Below, piece after piece: positions 6,404 through 12,062 of a stretch of DNA of 12,062 nt. Location: assembly GCA_030044325.1 (NCBI GenBank), contig JASHWA010000069.1, positions 1 to 12,062 of the forward strand. The letters run 5' to 3'. Position numbers and translations under genes: made by a program. The stretch's first letter is position 1. Every line of letters starts with the position of its first letter. Below the pieces are notes generated by a model, which made no database searches, was not told the origin of the DNA, and was given only the letters and a program-made list of their open reading frames with translations. This DNA comes from Bryobacteraceae bacterium. Its GTDB lineage: Bacteria > Acidobacteriota > Terriglobia > Bryobacterales > Bryobacteraceae.

Positions 6404-8032
6404 GTGCGACGCCGCTGGATAAGTGTACTCATCTTTCTGATCGTGCTGGTCCCCGCGACCCGGTTCGCGTGGGTTAATCGCAAAATGCCGAGCTTCGGAT
6501 GGGTTCACGACGACGCGATTTTATTTATCTCCGCAAAAAGCCTCACCATCGGCGGCGGCTACCGCATTCTGAGCGTTCCCGGCGCGCCTCCGCAGACTAA
6601 ATATCCGGTCCTTTATCCGCTGTATCTGTCGCTGATCTGGCGGCTCAACCCGAACTTTCCGGACAATCTGCGCCTCGCGAGCCTGTTCTGCTGGATTCTC
6701 GTAGTGGCCGCGCTTGCGCTCTCCTGGAGGTATTACCGCGGCCAGGGCTGGAACCCGGCGCGAAGCTGGGTGATGCTCGCGCTGATTGCCGTCAATCCCT
6801 GGACGCTGGTGATCGGCCAGGCCATGCTTTCCGAGACGCTGTTCCTGTGCTTCGTGCTGGCGACCTTCATCGTGGTGGAAAAGCCGGGGGTGAAGATGGC
6901 GCTCTTGGCCGGCGCGCTGGCCGGATGCGCGTATCTGACACGCTCGGCCGGAATCGTGCTGCTCGGGACGGTTCCGGCGATTCTGATCTCAAAGCGTGAG
7001 CGGACGCGCGCGGCGGCGTTTTTCGCGGCGATGCTGCCGTTCATCGTCGCGTGGATGAGCTGGGTTCATTTCAGGATGCCGGTCTCTCCCGATCCCCAGT
7101 CGATGTACTACACCAACTATTTCGGCGAGTGGCGGCAGACGGTCGGGCCGGACAATATCGCCATCGTAGTCTGGAAGAATCTGGACGACGTCTTGTTCAC
7201 GATCGGGCAGCTGGTTATACCCAATGTCGTCTCGTTTCCCGGCGTGAAAATCATCACGCAAACGGCCGCGGTGGCGATCATCTGCGGAGTGGTTCGATTG
7301 GCGCGGCGCGGTGAGGGAGTGCAGTATGCGCTGTTTTGCCTGGCTTCGAGCGGCGTTCTCCTGATCTGGACGCCGTCGTCGGAAAAGCTGGTGATGCCGA
7401 TGCTGCCGCTGCTGGTGGCGGGCGCGGTCGAGGAGGCGCAGCATCTTTTCTCCATCGTGCGCAGCGCGCTGCATCATCGCGACCGGTCCCAGCGCATTGC
7501 GGCGTACGGGATGGGCGCCGTGGCCGCGCTCCTGGCCCTCAACGCGTTCGTGGTGCCTTTTTGGCTTTCGATGTTTTACCTGCCCGCGGAGGCCAAGGGC
7601 GGCGACAAAAATCGCGACGGGATTCGCGCCGCGTCGGAGTGGATCGCGGCAAATGTTCCTGCTTCCGCCCATATTCTTACCGACGCGGATCCTCTCGTGT
7701 ATCTTTACGCCGGCCGGCGGGGCTCCAAATTCCCGTCCCGCTACCGGTGGTATTATGCCGACGATCACGAGGCGCTGCGCGCCGCCTTTCGCCAGCTCGT
7801 CCCTTATTGCCGCACGCAGGGTTTCGACTACGTGCTCGCGTCGGACAAACTGGATATGTCGGAGGTCGCGAATGCGGAGGACAAGGCGGCCATCCTGGAT
7901 GATCTTGCGCGGAATCCCGGGCTGAAATCCGTTTTCCATACCGCCGGGCTGACTATTTATCGGGTCGAGCCTGCCCAGACGGTCGCGGGCGATGGCGCTC
8001 TGGTTTCAGCCGGTCCGGAGAGCAGGAATTAG
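6404..8032 (+). CDS. Polytopic GT-C membrane glycosyltransferase (ArnT/PMT-like)
   Basis: The protein has a short Arg-rich start, then about 11-12 hydrophobic segments to about residue 395, and a soluble C-terminal domain of about 150 residues. Between the first two membrane segments lies an acidic pair, Asp36-Asp37 (HDDAILF), followed by a KYPVLYPLY segment. This is the layout of the PMT_2/ArnT/RgtA-like GT-C superfamily, in which such acidic residues help catalysis and a polyprenyl-phosphate sugar is usually the donor, on the periplasmic side. Acceptor and sugar cannot be read. I chose GTG at 6404, preceded by AAGG with a short 3-nt spacer. The longer frame starts at a TTG (6344) inside the palindromic element's hairpin and would add 20 residues with no family match. 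A stem-loop covers its stop codon. The gene appears to be a single transcription unit. Confidence 0.85.
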   Translation: MRRRWISVLIFLIVLVPATRFAWVNRKMPSFGWVHDDAILFISAKSLTIGGGYRILSVPGAPPQTKYPVLYPLYLSLIWRLNPNFPDNLRLASLFCWILVVAALALSWRYYRGQGWNPARSWVMLALIAVNPWTLVIGQAMLSETLFLCFVLATFIVVEKPGVKMALLAGALAGCAYLTRSAGIVLLGTVPAILISKRERTRAAAFFAAMLPFIVAWMSWVHFRMPVSPDPQSMYYTNYFGEWRQTVGPDNIAIVVWKNLDDVLFTIGQLVIPNVVSFPGVKIITQTAAVAIICGVVRLARRGEGVQYALFCLASSGVLLIWTPSSEKLVMPMLPLLVAGAVEEAQHLFSIVRSALHHRDRSQRIAAYGMGAVAALLALNAFVVPFWLSMFYLPAEAKGGDKNRDGIRAASEWIAANVPASAHILTDADPLVYLYAGRRGSKFPSRYRWYYADDHEALRAAFRQLVPYCRTQGFDYVLASDKLDMSEVANAEDKAAILDDLARNPGLKSVFHTAGLTIYRVEPAQTVAGDGALVSAGPESRN

Positions 8033-8047
8033 GCTCCTTTCTCCGGA
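8014..8047 (+). terminator. Stem-loop spanning the glycosyltransferase stop codon
   Basis: TCCGGAGA (8014-8021) pairs perfectly with TCTCCGGA (8040-8047). Inside it, AGGA (8024-8027) pairs with TCCT (8035-8038), giving a long stem with a small internal bulge and a 7-nt loop. There is no T-run after it, so it is not a textbook intrinsic terminator. It may be a transcript 3'-end or stability structure. Confidence 0.4.
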
Positions 8048-8048
8048 A

Positions 8049-8085
8049 CGTCAAGCCGACCCGCTCCAATCGACGCGTCAAGCCG
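8049..8085 (+). repeat. 10-bp direct repeat in intergenic region
   Basis: CGTCAAGCCG occurs at 8049-8058 and 8076-8085, 27 bp apart start to start. It lies between the stem-loop at 8014-8047 and the promoter region of the next gene. No function can be assigned; paired binding sites are one possibility. Confidence 0.4.
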
Positions 8086-8152
8086 CAGGCGTGATTTGGC
8101 GCAATACCCAACTTGTCGACCCGCATTTCCGCCTGAGATACTGAACAGGAAG

Positions 8153-8173
8153 CGCGAAAATCGCGTGTATCCT
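8153..8173 (+). promoter_or_regulatory. Candidate promoter and 13-bp palindrome before the TIGR03437 gene
   Basis: A -10-like TATCCT (8168-8173) stands 8 nt before the ATG at 8182, suggesting a leaderless or very short leader. Just upstream, CGCGA-AAA-TCGCG (8153-8165) is a perfect arm palindrome lying where a repressor or activator could touch the promoter. No clear -35 is seen. Tentative. Confidence 0.3.
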
Positions 8174-8181
8174 TTCCACGA

Positions 8182-10281
8182 ATGATTCGCGTCTATGGGA
8201 AAGTGGCACGGGGGAACGTGAAAAATCTGTTTCGTAGTCAATCTTTATTTCGGCTCGCAATCTTCGCGATTTTCGGTTTTTCCGCGGCGCGCGCGCAGGT
8301 CCAGGACACCAGCGGCAACGCAATGCTGAACGGAACGTTCGAGTTCCGCCATGTCGCCGTGCTGAATATCGATTCGAATGACAATCCCGTCGAGATCGCG
8401 GCCACTTACGGCACCATCACCTTCGACGGCAACGGCAACTATCGCGTGCGCGGCACCATCGTTGACAACACCGTGTTGAGCGGCGAGCCCGAGGCGCTGG
8501 TCGAAACCGGGACCTACGCCATCGGCTCCAACGGCGCCGGCTACGTCGCCAATCCCCTGTATCCCACCGATCCGTTCTGCAATATCTACGGCGGGGTCGC
8601 GCAGGGCGTGTTTGCCGGCAGCACCACCGAAGTGGGAGACGAGGAAGGACTCCTGAACGATATTTTCGTCGCCATCCCCACCGGCTCCATCACCGGGTCG
8701 AGCTTCAATTCCGGCTATCAGGCCGGCCTCCTCGATTTCGCCGGCGGAGGCAGTTCCGCCATCAAGAACGCCCTGTTCGAGCTGATTCCCAACGGTTCCG
8801 GCAGCTTCGGCACCATCACCCTCAACGGCCAGGCGTCCAACCAGATCGCGGCGACCGTCACGCAAACCATTTCCGGAGCCACCTACAGTCTGAACGGCGA
8901 CGGCAGCGCCACGCTCAGCGTTCCGTTGCCCTCGAAAACCACGTCGACCACGGCGCTGTTCACCGGCTCCAAGACGATGTTTCAATCCGCCGACGGGAAT
9001 TTCATCCTGGGATGGACCTCCGGCGGCTATGACATTTTTTTCGGCGTCAAGGCCATCACCACCGTCGCCACCAACGCCATGACCGAGGGGTTGTATTTCA
9101 ACGCAGCCATCGAAGACTCGACCGAGGTGAGCGGCGTCGATTCCTATTACGGCTCCATCAACAATTCGGGCGACAGCTCGGGCGACGGAATTCTGCACGC
9201 CAGGTTGAGCTATCCGCTCCAGTACGCGCTCGACTACGGCACTGACGACCAGATCTCGGTCAACTCGAATGGAACCACGGGAATCGATTTAAACGGGTAT
9301 CAATACAGCTTCGGCGATTCGGCCTTGGCATACGTCGGAATCGGCACGTATGGAGATTACGCGCTCCTGGTGGGTCTGCACGCGCCTTCGTTTTCCGGCT
9401 CGGGCGTATTCATCAATCCCGTGGGGATCTTCAATGCCGCGAGCCTCCAGCCCATCACCGCCAGCCTCGCGCCCGGCGAGCTGATCCTGCTCACCGGCAG
9501 CGGCCTCGCGAACACCTCGCAATCGATGGCCGGCGGCCAGGCCTTCCCCACCACGCTTGCCAACGTGCAGGTGACCGTCAACCAGATTCCTTGCGCGATT
9601 TATTTCGTCTCGCCCACCGAGATCGCCGCCATCGTGCCCTACGAGCTCGCCTCGAATCAGACCGGTCTCGCCAATATCCAGGTGATCAATGGAAGCGCCA
9701 CGTCGAACGTCGTGCAGATGTATTTCGATGATTCCGCGCCGGGCGCGTTTTCGCAGGGACAGGACGGAATCGGCTACGCCGCTGCGACCCACGCCGCCAC
9801 CGGTCAACCGGTCACCTCCAGCAATCCCGCGCAGGGCGGGGAGACTATCGTGTTCTACCTGACCGGGCTCGGCACCGTTTCACCGGCGATTCAGGACGGC
9901 GCCGTCGGCCCTTCGAGCCCGCTCAGCTACTCGGACCTGTTCGACGCCGGCAACCTCGCGGTTTATTTTTTCGATTTCACCACCGGGGGAAGCGCGCAGG
10001 GCAACGTGGCCTACGCCGGACTGGTCCCCACGCTCGCGGGACTCTACCAGATCAACGTGCAGGTTCCCAGCACCGGCGGTCTCGGCCCCGGCGACAATTT
10101 GTACATCGGGTTCGAAACGGATATGGCCTACGTGGTCCAGATCCAGATTCCCTACGGGTCGCCGGGCGTGGTCCGCAGGTCGCGGCCCCCCACACCGATC
10201 GGTACGGCCCTGCACATCGCCTCGCGCAGAACCGAGATGCGGCGGAAACTCAAACCTGCTCTCAGAGGGGTGTCGCGATGA
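8182..10281 (+). CDS. Secreted TIGR03437 (Solibacter-type C-terminal domain) protein with basic tail
   Basis: This is an exported protein of unknown function. A basic N-terminus and hydrophobic stretch end in AARA (about residues 33-36), a good signal peptidase site. Residues 40-410 are Gly/Ser/Thr/Asn-rich and beta-like, without catalytic motifs I can name. From about 412 to 659 runs the TIGR03437 domain, with its characteristic GIFNAAS opening, the LAPGE-LTGSGLA segment and the ending YQINVQVP...IQIP. This domain is abundant in Solibacter-group genomes and usually ends the protein. Here 40 more residues follow (660-699) with 11 Arg/Lys and one Glu. ATG 8182 is used; GTG 8218, after a GGGGG run, would give a shorter, more typical signal peptide and is a real alternative. 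The stop overlaps the protease start as ATGA, so the two are probably co-translated. Confidence 0.88.
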   Translation: MIRVYGKVARGNVKNLFRSQSLFRLAIFAIFGFSAARAQVQDTSGNAMLNGTFEFRHVAVLNIDSNDNPVEIAATYGTITFDGNGNYRVRGTIVDNTVLSGEPEALVETGTYAIGSNGAGYVANPLYPTDPFCNIYGGVAQGVFAGSTTEVGDEEGLLNDIFVAIPTGSITGSSFNSGYQAGLLDFAGGGSSAIKNALFELIPNGSGSFGTITLNGQASNQIAATVTQTISGATYSLNGDGSATLSVPLPSKTTSTTALFTGSKTMFQSADGNFILGWTSGGYDIFFGVKAITTVATNAMTEGLYFNAAIEDSTEVSGVDSYYGSINNSGDSSGDGILHARLSYPLQYALDYGTDDQISVNSNGTTGIDLNGYQYSFGDSALAYVGIGTYGDYALLVGLHAPSFSGSGVFINPVGIFNAASLQPITASLAPGELILLTGSGLANTSQSMAGGQAFPTTLANVQVTVNQIPCAIYFVSPTEIAAIVPYELASNQTGLANIQVINGSATSNVVQMYFDDSAPGAFSQGQDGIGYAAATHAATGQPVTSSNPAQGGETIVFYLTGLGTVSPAIQDGAVGPSSPLSYSDLFDAGNLAVYFFDFTTGGSAQGNVAYAGLVPTLAGLYQINVQVPSTGGLGPGDNLYIGFETDMAYVVQIQIPYGSPGVVRRSRPPTPIGTALHIASRRTEMRRKLKPALRGVSR
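10265..10270 (+). promoter_or_regulatory. Ribosome binding site of the S53 protease gene
   Basis: GAGGGG lies 7 nt before ATG 10278, inside the last codons of the upstream gene. It supports that start and coupled translation through the ATGA overlap. Confidence 0.55.
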
Positions 10282-12062
10282 GAGACATTTCCATGCTTCC
10301 CATTCGAAAAATTTTTCCTGTTTTTCTTCCTTTGGTCATCCTGCTGATCTTCGGATCGGGCGGTTTGCGATCCCAAAACACCGGCCGCCGCGCCGCGCCC
10401 GTCATCCACGATGTGGTGGATGAAACCCAGTTGATTACGCTTTCCGGCAACACGCGCCCGGAAGCCAACGCGGAAAACGATCTCGGCCCGGTTTCGACCA
10501 GCTATCCGCTGGACCACATGATGCTGCAGCTCAAACGCTCCCCTCAACAGGAACAGGCCGCGGCGCAGTTCGTCTCCGAGCTTACCGATCGCACCTCGCC
10601 CAATTTTCATAAGTGGATGACCGCGGCGCAATACGGCCAACAGTTCGGTCTGGCGGAATCCGACATTGAAACCATCACGCACTGGCTCGCATCGCACGGC
10701 TTCACGGTCAATTCGGTCTACCCCAACGGCATGGTGATCGATTTTTCGGGCACCGCGGGCGAGGTGGAACAGACGTTTCACACCTCCATTCACAATCTGA
10801 GCGTCAAAGGCGTGCACCACATCGCCAATTTCAGCGATCCGCAGATCCCCGCCGCGCTCGCGCCGGCGATCGCCGGCGTGATTTCCCTCCACGACTTCCG
10901 TCCGCACCAGATGAGCCGCCCCAAGTACACTTTCAACTACCAGGGACAGACCTACCAGGCGGTCGTGCCCGCGGATCTCGCCACCATCTACGATCTGAAT
11001 CCCCTGTTCTCGTCCGGAATCACCGGCGCCGGAGAGACTATCGCGGTTATCGAGGACACCGATATCTACAGCGCGGCGGATTGGACCACCTTCCGCACCA
11101 CCTTCGGCCTTTCGCAATACACCTCGGGCTCCATGTCGGTCCAGTATCCAAACCTGGCGGGCAATTGCAGCGATCCCGGAGTCATCCCCGGCAGCGATGA
11201 AGAAGCCATCCTCGACGCCGAATGGTCCAGCGCGGCCGCTCCCGGCGCGACCATCATTATCGCCACCTGCGCCGACACGTTCACCTTCGGCGGATTCATC
11301 GCCATGCAGAATATGATCAACGCCGCCAATCCGCCCGCGGTCATCAGCATCAGTTACGGCATCTGCGAGGCGGAAAACGGAGCTGCCTCGAATACGGCGA
11401 TCAGCGCGCTGTATCAGCAGGCCGTTGCCCAGGGGATCTCGGTGTACGTCGCCGCCGGCGATGAAGGCGCCGCCAGTTGCGACGCCGGGGAGGCCAGTGC
11501 GACGCACGGCATCGGCGTCAGCGCCTTCGCGTCCACTGCCTACAATGTCGCTGTCGGCGGGACCGATTTTTCCGACTCGCTCAACGGCACCAACAACAAT
11601 TACTGGAGTGCGACCAACACCGCGGTCTACGGCTCGGCGCTCTCCTATGTCCCCGAAATTCCCTGGAATGACTCCTGCGCCAACAGCCTGCTCGCCAACT
11701 ACGCCGGCTATGCCACCGGATACGGCGTGAACGGTTTTTGCAACACCAAGGAGGCCAGCTCCGCTGGATTGCTCGAGGTGGTCGCCGGCAGCGGCGGCCC
11801 CAGCAACTGCGCGAGCGGCGCACCGGTGATCTCCGCGGGAACCCTGGGCGTCTCCGGCGGAACCTGTAAGGGAGTGCCCAAACCCTCCTGGCAGACTGGA
11901 CTCGCGAGCATTCCCAACGACGGTGTCCGCGACATCCCCGACCTTTCCCTGTTCGCCGCCGACGGCCTCTGGGGCCATTACTACGTGGTCTGCTGGTCCG
12001 ACGTCCCCAACGGCGGCGCTCCTTGCGTCGGCGCCCCCAGCACCTGGGCCGGCGCCGGCGGA
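10278..12062 (+). CDS. Secreted pro-kumamolisin (sedolisin, S53) serine-carboxyl peptidase, 3' partial
   Basis: The frame is open for 595 codons to the right edge. A signal segment (about residues 10-28, FLPLVILLIF) is followed by a pro-kumamolisin activation domain (about 65-205) and then the S53 catalytic domain. The Glu-Asp part of the triad is visible as E309-A-I-L-D313 in the typical context ending in EW. The oxyanion Asp is D395 in AAGDEG. The family segment VGGTDF is present. The window stops at AGAGG, where the family continues with TSA, so the catalytic serine lies about two codons beyond the edge, and the C-terminal calcium site is also missing. Such enzymes are exported as zymogens and cleave proteins, usually at acid pH. 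ATG 10278 has a good ribosome site; ATG 10293 is a possible alternative. Confidence 0.92.
   Translation, partial: MRDISMLPIRKIFPVFLPLVILLIFGSGGLRSQNTGRRAAPVIHDVVDETQLITLSGNTRPEANAENDLGPVSTSYPLDHMMLQLKRSPQQEQAAAQFVSELTDRTSPNFHKWMTAAQYGQQFGLAESDIETITHWLASHGFTVNSVYPNGMVIDFSGTAGEVEQTFHTSIHNLSVKGVHHIANFSDPQIPAALAPAIAGVISLHDFRPHQMSRPKYTFNYQGQTYQAVVPADLATIYDLNPLFSSGITGAGETIAVIEDTDIYSAADWTTFRTTFGLSQYTSGSMSVQYPNLAGNCSDPGVIPGSDEEAILDAEWSSAAAPGATIIIATCADTFTFGGFIAMQNMINAANPPAVISISYGICEAENGAASNTAISALYQQAVAQGISVYVAAGDEGAASCDAGEASATHGIGVSAFASTAYNVAVGGTDFSDSLNGTNNNYWSATNTAVYGSALSYVPEIPWNDSCANSLLANYAGYATGYGVNGFCNTKEASSAGLLEVVAGSGGPSNCASGAPVISAGTLGVSGGTCKGVPKPSWQTGLASIPNDGVRDIPDLSLFAADGLWGHYYVVCWSDVPNGGAPCVGAPSTWAGAGG

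Noticed and set aside
8245..9198. Minus-strand open frame of 317 codons inside the TIGR03437 gene
   Set aside because: The product is a Gly/Ala/Val-rich mirror of the + strand coding sequence with no start context or domain.
10152..11978. Long open frame on the minus strand (608 codons) opposite the S53 protease
   Set aside because: The + strand frame encodes a clear S53 protease with catalytic motifs. The antisense frame gives a low-complexity Gly/Ala/Val/Arg-rich product without family features, as expected from high-GC codon bias.
8182..12062. Horizontal transfer of the last two genes, suggested by more C-ending codons (GCC, ACC, ATC) than in the first genes
   Set aside because: The shift is modest, partly explained by secreted-protein composition, and the TIGR03437 domain is itself typical of the presumed host group. 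No mobile-element genes or boundaries are seen.

Overview
The window looks like a chromosomal segment of an Acidobacteriota bacterium, most likely from the Solibacter/Bryobacter group. The strongest pointer is the C-terminal domain of the protein at 8182-10281, which I recognise as the Solibacter-type TIGR03437 domain. High GC, a secreted sedolisin-family (S53) protease, an M1-peptidase-like protein with C-terminal TPRs, and palindromic intergenic repeats fit that assignment. An lpxB gene shows a Gram-negative envelope with lipid A. This is inference from family knowledge; no search was run.

All seven genes lie on the + strand, in four blocks. Block 1 (1-3001) holds the 3' part of a gene for a Pro/Lys/Glu-rich, single-membrane-segment protein with a LamG-like C-terminal domain. 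It is followed 15 nt later by a cytoplasmic protein made almost entirely of 15 consecutive TPRs. Block 2 (3112-6253) is lpxB plus an exported M1-aminopeptidase-like protein, overlapping by 32 nt. The M1-like protein has lost every zinc ligand and the GAMEN motif, so it is probably a non-catalytic relative. Block 3 (6404-8032) is one polytopic GT-C (ArnT/PMT-like) membrane glycosyltransferase. Block 4 (8182-12062, running off the right edge) is a secreted TIGR03437 protein with an odd basic tail, coupled by an ATGA overlap to a secreted pro-kumamolisin protease. The window ends just before the expected GTS motif carrying the protease's catalytic serine.

Blocks 1/2 and 2/3 are separated by two copies of one composite palindromic element (3004-3089 and 6270-6360) in opposite orientation. 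Each has a roughly 9-bp closing stem around four small hairpins. The copies differ in sequence, but the differences largely preserve base pairing. Blocks 3 and 4 are separated by about 150 bp with a stem-loop across the upstream stop codon, a direct repeat, a small palindrome and a possible promoter.

The common functional theme is the cell envelope and secretion: lipid A synthesis, membrane glycosyl transfer and exported proteins. No mobile-element genes, RNA genes or CRISPR arrays were seen. The two observations most worth following are the de-catalysed M1-like/TPR protein coupled to lpxB, and the covarying composite palindromic repeats.
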